NCBI GenBank assembly: GCA_934655755.1
Contig: CAKUHA010000002.1
Span: 124,001-188,000, forward strand
Reading direction: 5' to 3'
Source of the DNA: an uncultured Collinsella sp.
Lineage (GTDB): Bacteria > Actinomycetota > Coriobacteriia > Coriobacteriales > Coriobacteriaceae
Length of the DNA stretch: 64,000 bases
Shown: positions 1 through 7,874 of the stretch, in pieces
How the letters are laid out: every line of letters begins with the position of its first letter
Position numbering within the stretch: the first letter of the stretch is position 1
Notes under the pieces: model-generated
The model's input: only the letters and a program-made list of their open reading frames with translations
The model's database searches: none
Told to the model about the DNA's origin: nothing
Program-made: the position numbers and the translations under genes

Positions 1-10
1 CCGAGCCGCT

Positions 11-44
11 TCAAAAATGGGGGTGCGGTCTAGGTCGCACCCCC
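11..44 (-). terminator. Rho-independent terminator after KDPG aldolase
   Basis: Read on the minus strand, a 9-bp perfect stem (GGGGGTGCG / CGCACCCCC, at 36-44 and 19-27) is followed by an ATTTTTGA tract. It lies about 20 bases beyond the aldolase stop codon and so ends the kinase-aldolase transcript. Confidence 0.85.
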
Positions 45-61
45 ACGATAGAGAGCTAGGT

Positions 62-703
62 CTAGGCGCGGACCTTCTTGACGACGTCCATTGCCTCGCG
101 AGCGATCTGCTCGACCTTGGAGAAGTCGCCGTCGGCGAACAGGGCCGGCTTGACCATCCAGGTGCCACCACAGGCGATGATGGCGGAGGAGCTCAGGTAC
201 TCCTCGACGTTAGCGGTGCTCACGCCGCCGGTGGGCATAAAGCGGTGACCGACAAACGGAGCAGCGAGGGCCTTGATGGTGTTGAGGCCGCCGTACTGGG
301 CTGCCGGGAAGAACTTGGTGACCTTGAGGCCCAGGTTGACGGCAGCGGTGACCTCGGAGGGAGTCACGGCGCCGGGCAGCACGGGCAGGTCGATGTCGAT
401 GCAGTGCTTGACGACGTCCTCGTTGTAGCCCGGGGAGACGATGAACTTGGCGCCGGCGGCACGGGCCTGCTCAACCTGCTCGACGGTCAGGACGGTACCG
501 GCGCCCACGCACATCTCGGGCTCGGCATCGGCCATAGCGGCGATGCACTCGGCAGCGCAAGCGGTGCGGAAGGTGACCTCAGCGGACTTCATGCCGGCGG
601 CCATCAGGGCGTGAGCGAGCGGAGCGGCGTCCTCGACCTTGTCGAGCACGACGACCGGCACAATGCCCAGGGACTCAAGCGTGGTGTAGAACTGATCGAA
701 CAT
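62..703 (-). CDS. eda: 2-dehydro-3-deoxy-phosphogluconate (KDPG) / 4-hydroxy-2-oxoglutarate aldolase
   Basis: This is a class I Schiff-base aldolase that splits KDPG into pyruvate and glyceraldehyde 3-phosphate, the last Entner-Doudoroff step, in the cytoplasm. The 213 residues match the usual family length. Visible family features are the catalytic lysine at about K130 in KVTKFFPAAQ, the acidic residue and arginine in AEVTFRT (E42, R46), and the phosphate-binding MPTGG segment. I chose the ATG at 703 because GAAAGGA precedes it at good spacing; an upstream in-frame ATG at 811 has no such site. The sugar kinase gene lies upstream on the same strand and makes the substrate KDPG, so the pair forms a uronate/ketodeoxygluconate branch. 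Identity is confident; the in vivo substrate choice is inferred from the neighbour. Confidence 0.93.
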   Translation of the reverse strand: MFDQFYTTLESLGIVPVVVLDKVEDAAPLAHALMAAGMKSAEVTFRTACAAECIAAMADAEPEMCVGAGTVLTVEQVEQARAAGAKFIVSPGYNEDVVKHCIDIDLPVLPGAVTPSEVTAAVNLGLKVTKFFPAAQYGGLNTIKALAAPFVGHRFMPTGGVSTANVEEYLSSSAIIACGGTWMVKPALFADGDFSKVEQIAREAMDVVKKVRA

Positions 704-763
704 GATGTTCCTTTCGATGTGCGGCGCGCGGGTGCGCGTAATTGCTAAAGAAGATTGGCCATG

Positions 764-825
764 AGCCGGTTCCGGATTGGTTATCGGAGGCACTGCTTGG
801 GTCACAAGCAATTTCGGAACCGGCT
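764..825. repeat. Nested inverted repeat between aldolase and kinase genes
   Basis: A 13-base arm AGCCGGTTCCGGA (764-776) pairs with TTCGGAACCGGCT (813-825) with one mismatch. It encloses a second perfect stem, TGCTTG / CAAGCA (793-798, 804-809). There is no U-tract, so a processing, stability or attenuation role in the kinase-aldolase message is only a possibility. Confidence 0.55.
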
Positions 826-903
826 ACGAGGCCAGTCGTGAAGGAATGCCAGGCAGAGCCGGAATGGGACTAAGTGGTTCTATCTGGCCGGAGGAGTCGG
901 GGA

Positions 904-943
904 GCGGGCTGCAGGGGTATGGGTATGGAAAACTGCAGCCCGC
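904..943 (-). repeat. Hairpin just after the kinase stop codon
   Basis: A perfect 11-bp stem GCGGGCTGCAG / CTGCAGCCCGC (933-943 and 904-914) with an 18-base loop starts 15 bases after the kinase stop on the minus strand. It lacks a trailing U-run, so it may be a weak terminator or a transcript-stabilising hairpin that sets different levels of kinase and aldolase. Confidence 0.6.
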
Positions 944-958
944 GGAATGGGGAACGAA

Positions 959-1993
959 TTAACGGGCGACGCGGGTGCCACCGTCGGCAGCGTTTGCCAC
1001 GGCGGCGATCTCGTCGGCGGTCACCAGGTTGGAATCGCCCTTGATGGTGAGCTTGAGAATCGAGGCCGCGATAGCGTAGTTGACGGCGTCCTGCGGGTCG
1101 AAGTCGTTGATGAGGGCATGGACGAGGCCGGCGTTGAAAGCGTCGCCGGCGGCAACGCCCTCGAGCACGTGCACGTCGTGAGCAGGGGAGAACCAGTGCT
1201 CGCCGCTCTCGGCGTCATAGAGCATGCCCATCCAGATGGAGCGTTCGACGCAGGAGATGTTGCGGACGACCGAGGCGACCTTCTTGCAGCCGTACTCGGC
1301 GCAGATCTGACGGGCCATCTCGACGTAGGTGTCGCGCTCCTCGATGCCGTGGGCAAGGGAGCCGGAGACGCAGGTCATCCCGAGGCCGGCAGGTGCGTCC
1401 TCGTCGTTGGCGATGCAGATGTCGACGAGCGGCAGGAGCTCCTTCATGGTTGCCTGCGACTTCTCGGGCGACCACATCTTGCCGCGGTAGTTAACGTCGC
1501 ACACGGTGGTGATGCCCTTGGCGCGGCAAGCGGTGAGGGCATCCTTGCAGGCAGCGGCCATCTCGTCGGAGACAGCGGGCGTCACGCCAGAGAAGTAGAA
1601 GACGTCGATGCCCTTGAGGATCTCGTCCCAGTCAAAGACGTCGCGCTTGGCCATGTTGATGGCCGAGTACTTGCGGTCGTAGACGCAGCCGTTGCCGCGC
1701 TGCGAGGCGCCGACCTCAAACACGTAGGAGCCAAGACGGTCGCCCTGACGCACGACGCGCGTGGTGTCGACGTCGTAGACCTTCAGCGAGCGCAGAGCGC
1801 ACTCGCCCAGGCGGTTGGCCGGAACGACGGAAACGTAAGCGGCCTTATCGCCCTGGTAGGACAGGGAAAGCGCGGTGTTGGCCTCGGCGCCGCCGTAGCG
1901 GACGTCGAACTCGGTGGCCTGCTCAATACGCAGGTGATCTTTGGGCGAGAGCCTCATCATGATCTCGCCGAAGGTAAGAACCGTTTTACCCAT
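959..1993 (-). CDS. kdgK: PfkB-family sugar kinase, likely 2-keto-3-deoxygluconate kinase
   Basis: This is a ribokinase/PfkB-type kinase of 344 residues. The N-terminus MGKTVLTFGEIMMRLSP and the early glycine-rich VRYGGAEANTA segment are typical of KDG kinases and related sugar kinases. The C-terminal anion hole and catalytic aspartate are seen in GVAAGDAFNAGL (D284). The predicted reaction is ATP-dependent phosphorylation of 2-keto-3-deoxygluconate to KDPG. Support comes from the KDPG aldolase gene 255 bases downstream on the same strand. The ATG at 1993 has GAAGGAG eight bases upstream; earlier in-frame starts do not. Two LacI-type operators and a divergent LacI gene lie upstream, so local repression is likely. 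Fructokinase activity cannot be excluded from sequence alone. Confidence 0.85.
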   Translation of the reverse strand: MGKTVLTFGEIMMRLSPKDHLRIEQATEFDVRYGGAEANTALSLSYQGDKAAYVSVVPANRLGECALRSLKVYDVDTTRVVRQGDRLGSYVFEVGASQRGNGCVYDRKYSAINMAKRDVFDWDEILKGIDVFYFSGVTPAVSDEMAAACKDALTACRAKGITTVCDVNYRGKMWSPEKSQATMKELLPLVDICIANDEDAPAGLGMTCVSGSLAHGIEERDTYVEMARQICAEYGCKKVASVVRNISCVERSIWMGMLYDAESGEHWFSPAHDVHVLEGVAAGDAFNAGLVHALINDFDPQDAVNYAIAASILKLTIKGDSNLVTADEIAAVANAADGGTRVAR

Positions 1994-2036
1994 GGTCGCG
2001 TAGCTCCTTCTTGACTGTGCGTACACCTTTGATATG

Positions 2037-2094
2037 GCGTTGGCACGGAGGTGCCAAGACGGTAGGGTGCATCTTTGCACCTCCGTGCCAACGC
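2037..2094. repeat. 18-bp perfect inverted repeat in the kinase leader
   Basis: The arms at 2037-2054 and 2077-2094 are perfect complements over 18 bp (key part TTGGCACGGAGGTGC) and are separated by 22 bases. On the minus strand this lies 43-101 bases before the kinase start codon, within its probable leader or promoter. It could be an operator or a leader hairpin. Confidence 0.7.
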
Positions 2095-2096
2095 TT

Positions 2097-2128
2097 ACCG
2101 AAATCGGTTTACGAAATCGGTTTCGTTT
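2097..2128. promoter_or_regulatory. Tandem LacI-family operators
   Basis: Two direct copies of CGAAATCGGTTT (from 2099 and from 2112) each form a GAAATCGGTTTC-like near-palindrome with the central CG typical of LacI/GalR operators. They sit between the kinase start (1993) and the LacI start (2229), so one repressor could control both divergent units. A further inverted repeat GTTGTAG / CTACAAC lies at 2132-2154 around a TAGTATACT sequence that could be the -10 of the regulator promoter. Confidence 0.65.
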
Positions 2129-2228
2129 CGAGTTGTAGTATACTCACCTACAACGTTTTGCAAGCGAGATTTTTAAAAAAATGCCTAAAATGGCTAAGAT
2201 TGCCGACACATGGGAAACGGGGTGCGCC

Positions 2229-3251
2229 ATGGCGCAGATGAGAATCAAAGACATTGCCGCCGAGGCGGGCGTGAGCCCGGCCACCGTTTCGCGCTACCTC
2301 AACAACCGTCCCGGTCAGATGACCGAGGAGACCCGTGCCCGCATCGCCGAGGTCATCGAGCGCACCGGTTACCGTCCCCGTGCCGCTGCGCGCAACCTTC
2401 GCAGCTCGCGCACCAACCTCATCGGCGTGATTCTGGCCGATATTGCCAACCCGTTTTCGAGCGCCATGCTCGAGGGTCTTTCCGCTAGCGCCGCTGCGCG
2501 CGGCTGCTCGCTTATGACGGCCATCAGCGGCAACGACCCTGCCAAGGAGGCCGAGTCGCTCACCAGGCTCATCGACGCGGGTGTGGACGGCTTGGTCGTC
2601 AACACCTGCGGCGGCAACGATGGGGCGATCGCCGCGGCTGCGGGACGCCTGCCGGTCGTGCTGCTCGACCGCGACATCGAGGACGGCGGCATCGACCTGG
2701 TCACGTCTAACAACCGCGAGCTCGTCGCCGGCCTGGTCGACGCCCTGGCTGCCGCGGGTAGCGAGCGCCTGTGCCTGCTCACCGAGGCAAGTGATGACAG
2801 CCCCGTCCGTCGTGAGCGTGCCGAGGCCTTTACCGACGAGCTCTCGCGCCGCGGTCTTGCCGGCGAGGTCGTCACGCTGGCCGACGGTGGCGCCGAGGGC
2901 ATTAGTCGCCTGGACGAGACCATCCGCGATTACGCGGGTAAAAAGCTTGGCCTTATCGCCGTCAACGGCTTGGTCTTCTTGCGCCTGACCGAGGCGCTGG
3001 CCCAGCTTGGCCCCTCGCTGCCGGCGGGCCTTAAGATCGCGACGTTCGACGACTACCCCTGGAACCACGTGCTCTTTGGCGGCGTGACCACGGCCGCGCA
3101 GGACACCCTGGCCATCGCCGAGCGCGTGGTCGAGCGCCTATCCGAGCGTATCGACATCGTCACCACCACGGTAGGCGAGGCCGCAAGGCTTGCGCCCAAG
3201 CACATCGAGATCCCCGGCCACATCGAGTCCCGAGCCTCCACTTCGCGCTAA
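2229..3251 (+). CDS. LacI/GalR-family transcriptional repressor
   Basis: The 340-residue protein starts with a LacI-type helix-turn-helix (MRIKDIAAEAGVSPATVSRY, about residues 4-23), followed by the hinge helix segment (RAAARNLRSSRTNLIGVILADI) and a periplasmic-binding-protein-like effector domain to the end. It is divergent from the kinase-aldolase unit with matching LacI-type operators between, so it most likely represses KDG/KDPG metabolism in response to a sugar acid intermediate (inference). I chose the ATG at 2229 because it gives the usual short N-terminus; an in-frame ATG at 2181 lies in an AT-rich stretch with no ribosome site, and one at 2238 is also possible. Confidence 0.9.
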   Translation: MAQMRIKDIAAEAGVSPATVSRYLNNRPGQMTEETRARIAEVIERTGYRPRAAARNLRSSRTNLIGVILADIANPFSSAMLEGLSASAAARGCSLMTAISGNDPAKEAESLTRLIDAGVDGLVVNTCGGNDGAIAAAAGRLPVVLLDRDIEDGGIDLVTSNNRELVAGLVDALAAAGSERLCLLTEASDDSPVRRERAEAFTDELSRRGLAGEVVTLADGGAEGISRLDETIRDYAGKKLGLIAVNGLVFLRLTEALAQLGPSLPAGLKIATFDDYPWNHVLFGGVTTAAQDTLAIAERVVERLSERIDIVTTTVGEAARLAPKHIEIPGHIESRASTSR

Positions 3252-3305
3252 GCCACCGACCCGCACTCGCCAGCCCTCGCACGTTTTTTGAACGCCTGAC
3301 ACGCT

Positions 3306-3321
3306 TTAACCCTGCGGAAAC
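3306..3321 (+). promoter_or_regulatory. GlnR-box-like sequence upstream of glnA
   Basis: TTAAC, six bases, then GAAAC (3306-3310 and 3317-3321) matches the actinobacterial GlnR half-site pattern gTnAC-n6-GAAAC except for the first base. It lies 66 bases before the glutamine synthetase start, in its promoter region. A direct repeat TCTGCGATA (3327-3335, 3339-3347) follows. The match is short and could be chance; a GlnR-like gene directly downstream makes it worth noting. Confidence 0.35.
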
Positions 3322-3386
3322 ATTTTTCTGCGATAGTATCTGCGATATAGAACAGTCGAAACCCGCCTGAAAGAAAGGGGAGCGAC

Positions 3387-4724
3387 ATGAACCAGCAGAA
3401 CATCGATTACGTACTCCGCTCTGTAGAGCAGCGTGATATCCGCTTTGTGCGTCTGTGGTTTGTCGACATTCTCGGTCGCCTCAAGAACTTTGCCATCAGC
3501 CCCGAGGACCTCGAGGTCGCTTTTGAGGAGGGCATTGGCTTTGACGGCTCGGCCATCGAGGGCTTTGCCACGCCCGAGGAAGCCGATATGCTCGCGTTCC
3601 CCGATGCCTCGACCTTCCAGATCCTGCCGTGGCGCCCGAGCCACAACGGTGTCGCCCGCGTGTTCTGCGACGTGTGCACCCCCGATCGCAAGCCTTTCGC
3701 TGGCGACCCGCGCGATGCCCTGCGCCGCATGTTCCACAAGGCCGAGAAGGCCGGTTACCTGCTCAACGTGGGCGCCGAGCTGGAGTATTACTATTTCCCC
3801 GACGAGCACACGCCCGAGCCGCTCGACAACGTGGGCTACTTTGACCTTTCGGTGAGCGACGCCGCCCGCGACCTGCGCCGCAACACGGTCCTTACGCTCG
3901 AGAAGATGTCCGTGCCCGTGGAGTACACCTTCCACGCCGCCGGCCGCTCGCAGCACGGCATGAGCCTGCGCCACGCCGAGGCCCTGAGCATGTCCGACGC
4001 CATCACCACGGCCAAGCTCATCATTAAGCAGCAGGCCTACGAGAGCGGCTGCCACGCCTCCTTTATGCCCAAGCCGCTGGCGGGCGAGGACGGCAGCGCC
4101 ATGTTCCTGCACCAGTCGCTGTTCGACCACGACGGCAACAACGTCTTTTGGGGCGAGGACGACGAGAAGTATCACCTCTCCGATATCGCCAAGCACTACA
4201 TGGCCGGCATTCTGGCACACGCGCGCGAGATCAGCGCTATCACTAACCCCACGGTCAACTCGTACAAGCGCATCACCACGGGCGGCGATTCCGTGCCGCA
4301 GTACGCCACGTGGGGCCTGCGCAACCGCGCGAGCATGGTCCGCATTCCGGTCTACAAGCCCGGCAAGCAGCTGTCCACGCGCATCGAGCTTCGTAGCCCC
4401 GACCCCATGGCCAACCCGTACCTGGTCAACGCCGTCACGCTGGCGGCTGGTCTGGACGGCATCGAGCGCAAGCTGGAACTCCCGCCCGAGGCAACGGCCG
4501 AGACGCTCAAGCTTACCGACCGTCAGATGGTCGAGGCCGGCTACACGCCGCTGCCGCGCTCGCTCAAAGAGGCGCTCGACGTGTTTGAGGACTCGCAGTT
4601 TATGAAGGATGCCCTCGGCGAGCACATCCACAGCTTCTTCCTCAAAAAGAAGCGCGACGAGTGGCATAAGTTTGAGTCTACGATCACCGAGTGGGAGATC
4701 AAGCACTACCTGGCGAACTCCTAA
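3387..4724 (+). CDS. glnA: Glutamine synthetase, type I (alpha subtype)
   Basis: This enzyme makes glutamine from glutamate, ammonia and ATP, the main cytoplasmic ammonia-assimilation step. The 445 residues carry the N-terminal beta-grasp with GFDGSAIEGF, the metal and ATP segments (GAELEYYYF, CHASFMPKPLAGEDGSAMF), and the NPTVNSYKR and LRNRASMVRIP segments that bind glutamate and nucleotide. The length and the lack of the adenylylation tyrosine region and extra insert of GSI-beta point to the alpha type found in Firmicutes and Thermotoga, which is not regulated by GlnE adenylylation. An AAAGGGGAG site precedes the ATG. The next gene, 50 bases downstream, is an OmpR-type regulator, probably co-transcribed. 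Confidence 0.96.
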   Translation: MNQQNIDYVLRSVEQRDIRFVRLWFVDILGRLKNFAISPEDLEVAFEEGIGFDGSAIEGFATPEEADMLAFPDASTFQILPWRPSHNGVARVFCDVCTPDRKPFAGDPRDALRRMFHKAEKAGYLLNVGAELEYYYFPDEHTPEPLDNVGYFDLSVSDAARDLRRNTVLTLEKMSVPVEYTFHAAGRSQHGMSLRHAEALSMSDAITTAKLIIKQQAYESGCHASFMPKPLAGEDGSAMFLHQSLFDHDGNNVFWGEDDEKYHLSDIAKHYMAGILAHAREISAITNPTVNSYKRITTGGDSVPQYATWGLRNRASMVRIPVYKPGKQLSTRIELRSPDPMANPYLVNAVTLAAGLDGIERKLELPPEATAETLKLTDRQMVEAGYTPLPRSLKEALDVFEDSQFMKDALGEHIHSFFLKKKRDEWHKFESTITEWEIKHYLANS

Positions 4725-4774
4725 TCGCGCTGGCTTGTTCCAGTACGATTGAGCTCATTTCTTTGGAGGCCGAT

Positions 4775-5437
4775 ATGTCCGAAAAGAGTGCCCTGTTCAT
4801 GGCGCGCACGACGCGCTTCCACGAGTTTGCCCGCAGCTTGACGACCACCCTGGGTGTCGAGGTGAGCCTGGCCACCCCCGATTCGCCGACTGCAGCGCAC
4901 GACTTTGACCTGCTGATCCTCGATTCCGATGGCATCCGCAGCGACCGCATCGATCAGATTGCCAAGTGGCTCGAAGATCGCGGCGGCGTTCCCATGCTGG
5001 TGATCGTCGACGACGAGGCGCTCGGCACCCTGCGCCTGCCGAATCACGCGCATGCCGACTTCGTATGCCCCACGGCGACGCCCAACGAACTCAAGGCTCG
5101 TGCGCAGCGCCTCATGGGCGAGGAGGAGACCGTCGCCGCCGATGACGTGCTCAACATCGATAACCTCGAGATCAACTTGGCCACCTACCAGGTGACGCTC
5201 GATAACGAGCCCATCGACCTGACGCTGATGGAGTACTCGCTGCTGAGCTTTTTGGCGACGCATCCCAACCGCGCTTACAGCCGCGAAGTGCTGCTACACC
5301 GCGTGTGGGGCTTTGAGTACTGCGGCGGCACGCGCACCGTCGACGTGCACATCCGACGCATCCGCTCCAAGGTGGGCCCGCAGATCGCGGCGCACATCAC
5401 CACCGTCCGCGGCGTGGGCTATCTGTTTAAGGACTAG
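4775..5437 (+). CDS. OmpR/PhoB-type regulator with degenerate receiver, GlnR-like
   Basis: The 220-residue protein has an N-terminal flavodoxin-like receiver region (1-115) and a C-terminal winged helix (about 121-220) with the typical FEYCGGTRTVDVHIRRIRSKVG recognition helix and wing. The receiver keeps an aspartate in LLILDSDG (D50) but has no N-terminal acidic pair to hold Mg2+, and no histidine kinase gene is adjacent. Orphan OmpR-type GlnR proteins with such atypical receivers control nitrogen genes in actinobacteria. Its place 50 bases after glnA makes a nitrogen role likely, but this is inference. The ATG at 4775 is preceded by TTGGAGG; an in-frame ATG inside the end of glnA is not supported. 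Confidence 0.85.
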   Translation: MSEKSALFMARTTRFHEFARSLTTTLGVEVSLATPDSPTAAHDFDLLILDSDGIRSDRIDQIAKWLEDRGGVPMLVIVDDEALGTLRLPNHAHADFVCPTATPNELKARAQRLMGEEETVAADDVLNIDNLEINLATYQVTLDNEPIDLTLMEYSLLSFLATHPNRAYSREVLLHRVWGFEYCGGTRTVDVHIRRIRSKVGPQIAAHITTVRGVGYLFKD

Positions 5438-5460
5438 CAAGTAAATAGAGGGCAATGTGA

Positions 5461-5494
5461 GGGTACCGGAGATTTCTCCAGTACCCTTTTCTCG
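5461..5494 (+). terminator. Terminator after glnA-regulator operon
   Basis: The stem GGGTACCGGAGA / TCTCCAGTACCC with one mismatched pair is followed by TTTTCTCG. It lies 24 bases after the regulator stop codon. Confidence 0.85.
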
Positions 5495-5621
5495 TTTAGG
5501 GCGATAAGAAGACCTTTTACCGATTAAAAGTGTGTCAGTAAAAACAATATCAAACGTATACCACTATCTAGCGAATATCATTTAGTTACCGTATCTCCCT
5601 ACTACACGGATGGAGGAAGAA

Positions 5622-6749
5622 ATGCGTTATTCGAGAAAGGTGATTGTCGGATTCATAGTGTTGCTTGCCGCCCTGATGTCTCCAAGGTTGGTTTTTGGAG
5701 ACGACGACTTGGTCCGTGTCACACCGCAAATAGCTGTGGAGCAAGCGCAGGCTTTCTTTGATGATGTATCGGATGAACCGGTGACCGCTTGTGACCCAGT
5801 AAAAATGGTAAATTCCGATGGAGATTCAATCGGGTATATCGTTCGTGCGAAGCGGGATGACGTTAACTATGGCTACGTCGTATTTGATTCAGAGCGATCT
5901 TGGTGGATCAGCGAATACTGCTTGGCTCCGAACGCTCTTTTACCTATCGAGAGTGCAAGCGAAGAAATTGCACTCCTCGCATCCTCGGATAACGTCGTTG
6001 CGTTAAAGATTGACGAGCTAACTGTTGGCGTTGCCGACTTAGATAAAAACATTGTTTTAGACGCAAGTGGAAAAAAAGTACCAAATAAATTGTCCTCGGG
6101 AGGCAATCGCAGCGGATCGCCGGAACATTTCGAAGACGTTTTTGTATCTGCCAAGGATTTGTATAAACAGGGATATGTCGTTGATGCGAGCAAAACGGTT
6201 TCGGGAATAATAACGCCAACGCAAACAGAAGTTATCAAAGAAACGGGGACTTATGCTTGCGCTGTTTCGGCAATGTTTGCAGTTAGCAGTCACTATGTGA
6301 CTTTGAACCGCCTTAAATTGTCCGATTTATACTCGGAGCTTTGGAGGCTGTCGGGGACATGGGAAGAAGAAGAAAAGAAATATGATCAAGCGACTGGTCT
6401 GTACTTTACTCAAGGCAAGACTTCTCCTGACAAACCCGCTCCGGCCTTAAAGGAGTTTTGTGCAAGACGAGGCAAGGAGCTTGAGACGTCATTCGTTTGG
6501 TATCCGTCATGGGATTCCTTTAGGGTGAATACCGACTCGGGGAATCTGAGTATTTTCTCTGGAAGGCTCCGGTCAAATGGCAGCGGGCACGCAATGGCAG
6601 TTGTGGGCTACGTGGCAATGCATAACACATACTCGAATGCCAAGAAGTACCTGCTTGTTGTTTGGAATGGATGGACAAACCAGCTACAGTTTCTTCCATA
6701 TGACGTATCAATTTACACGTCTCACGATGGCACATATTGCAAGGGTTGA
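5622..6749 (+). CDS. Secreted papain-like cysteine peptidase (C39/C10-like)
   Basis: The 375-residue protein starts with a signal peptide or membrane anchor (KVIVGFIVLLAALMSPRLVFG), then a pro-region-like N-terminal half (30-200), then a papain-type catalytic half. The visible triad candidates are C213 in TYACAVSAMFA, H323 in SGHAMAVVGY and N349 in VVWNGW. This order and spacing fit C10/C39-like peptidases, and the N-terminal domain resembles their inhibitory propeptides. Expected role: extracellular or surface proteolysis; substrate unknown. The start at 5622 has GGAGG five bases upstream, better than the ATG at 5610. The gene is clearly more AT-rich than its neighbours and, with the next two genes, forms an islet suggesting recent acquisition. 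A catalytically active enzyme is inferred, not shown. Confidence 0.7.
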   Translation: MRYSRKVIVGFIVLLAALMSPRLVFGDDDLVRVTPQIAVEQAQAFFDDVSDEPVTACDPVKMVNSDGDSIGYIVRAKRDDVNYGYVVFDSERSWWISEYCLAPNALLPIESASEEIALLASSDNVVALKIDELTVGVADLDKNIVLDASGKKVPNKLSSGGNRSGSPEHFEDVFVSAKDLYKQGYVVDASKTVSGIITPTQTEVIKETGTYACAVSAMFAVSSHYVTLNRLKLSDLYSELWRLSGTWEEEEKKYDQATGLYFTQGKTSPDKPAPALKEFCARRGKELETSFVWYPSWDSFRVNTDSGNLSIFSGRLRSNGSGHAMAVVGYVAMHNTYSNAKKYLLVVWNGWTNQLQFLPYDVSIYTSHDGTYCKG

Positions 6750-7114
6750 TTGTACTCGTGAACGGCGACAAGTTCATTCGAAGGGCAATGCTCCTATTGG
6801 TGCTTTCCTTTGCTTTGCTCACCGCAGCGAGCTTCTTTCTGTTAAGGGCGACTAATGGGGGAGAAAACGACACGGTTGTTGCAGTCGAGGTGCGCGCTCT
6901 ATCGGATGTTCATAACGGGCAATTTGAGGCGCTTATGCCAAGTGGTTGCCGTAAGAGAATCGATATGCGCCGTAAGTCAAGTTCCGGATATGTCTCAGGG
7001 TTGAAAGCAGGTGATAAATGGATTCTAGTTTTTGTGGAAGATAAGGAACTTGACGGGACTGTTCTGTATCCCCATTCAGCTGAGAAAGTCAAATCAAGTA
7101 GACAGGGGGAATGA
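6737..7114 (+). CDS. Small membrane-anchored extracytoplasmic protein
   Basis: I do not recognise this 125-residue protein. It has one hydrophobic segment (MLLLVLSFALLTAASFFLL, about residues 18-36) followed by a hydrophilic domain that would lie outside the cell and resembles a small beta-rich fold (FEALMPSGCRKRIDMRRK, WILVFVEDKELDG). The start overlaps the end of the peptidase gene by 13 bases. GTG at 6758 or ATG at 6788 are alternative starts; the last gives a protein that begins directly with the hydrophobic segment. Overlap and co-orientation suggest an operon with the peptidase, perhaps as a membrane partner or inhibitor (speculative). Base composition is AT-rich like its neighbours. 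Confidence 0.6.
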   Translation: MQGLIVLVNGDKFIRRAMLLLVLSFALLTAASFFLLRATNGGENDTVVAVEVRALSDVHNGQFEALMPSGCRKRIDMRRKSSSGYVSGLKAGDKWILVFVEDKELDGTVLYPHSAEKVKSSRQGE

Positions 7115-7117
7115 AGA

Positions 7118-7702
7118 ATGATTGATAGAAAGCAGTTCTTAGGTCTGATGGCGGGGGCTCCTATTTTGATGCGAGCCGGGATGGCAGAAGCCGTGGAGTT
7201 GCCGGACGCTCAGAAGCGATTGACGCTCGTGGTCGACACAGTGGTCAGAGATGAAAATGGCAATGAAAAAACGCGAACAAGAAGCAGAGAGACTATTTTC
7301 ACGCCAGAGAGCAAAACTGTGTCTGCCGACGCTATGGCCGGTGATGTCATAACAATCCAGAGGGAATCAGATGAAACGTTGCCGCTGCTTGCCAAGATTG
7401 AGCTCACAGTCGCTTATTATAACGATAAAACAGAAATTGAGATTCGTTCCGGAAAGTACTCGATAGTCCAAATCGATCCGCTTGTGATGTATGCAAACGC
7501 TTGGTACGCGCTCATGCAGAAGGATAAATACGTGATGAATAACTTCACGGAAAGCGAAGCATCATATGAAACGGGGTGGGGGCCAACGCCATACGACGCG
7601 GAGAAAGATAAGTGGACGTGCGGATCAGGCATGGGCGCGACGATTACGGACTTCATTAACGATTCAACATATAGCTTTGCTATCGACTGTTATATCGAAT
7701 AG
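7118..7702 (+). CDS. Exported protein of unknown function in peptidase islet
   Basis: The 194-residue protein has a short hydrophobic N-terminus (FLGLMAGAPILMRAGMAEA) that looks like a signal peptide with an AEA cleavage site. The rest is polar and probably beta-rich, with several Thr/Glu strands (TLVVDTVVRDENGNEKT, KIELTVAYYNDKTEIEI) and two cysteines (CGSG, DCYIE) near the C-terminus that could form a disulfide outside the cell. It starts three bases after the previous stop, with a clear AGGGGGAATG site, so the three genes are very likely one operon. I do not recognise a family. It could be a substrate or inhibitor of the secreted peptidase. Confidence 0.65.
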   Translation: MIDRKQFLGLMAGAPILMRAGMAEAVELPDAQKRLTLVVDTVVRDENGNEKTRTRSRETIFTPESKTVSADAMAGDVITIQRESDETLPLLAKIELTVAYYNDKTEIEIRSGKYSIVQIDPLVMYANAWYALMQKDKYVMNNFTESEASYETGWGPTPYDAEKDKWTCGSGMGATITDFINDSTYSFAIDCYIE

Positions 7703-7821
7703 ACATGACGGCATAGAACGAATTGGCCTATAAGCATGTCATTACTTAAGCAAAGCTGAAATCTTGGCATCTAGTGCTCGGGACTGCCCAGCTTGGGGTA
7801 CAACTCAACGTGAACAATGAT

Positions 7822-7850
7822 GGCCCGCCACATGTTTGGCGGGCCTTTGG
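7822..7850 (+). terminator. Terminator after the peptidase islet
   Basis: The perfect 9-bp stem GGCCCGCCA / TGGCGGGCC (7822-7830, 7837-7845) is followed by TTTGGTTATTT, 120 bases after the last islet gene and just before htrA. Confidence 0.75.
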
Positions 7851-7874
7851 TTATTTGACGAAAGGATCGCAGCT

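Noticed and set aside
17..748. A plus-strand open frame opposite the KDPG aldolase
   Set aside because: It mirrors a conserved gene and starts inside the terminator hairpin; no ribosome site.
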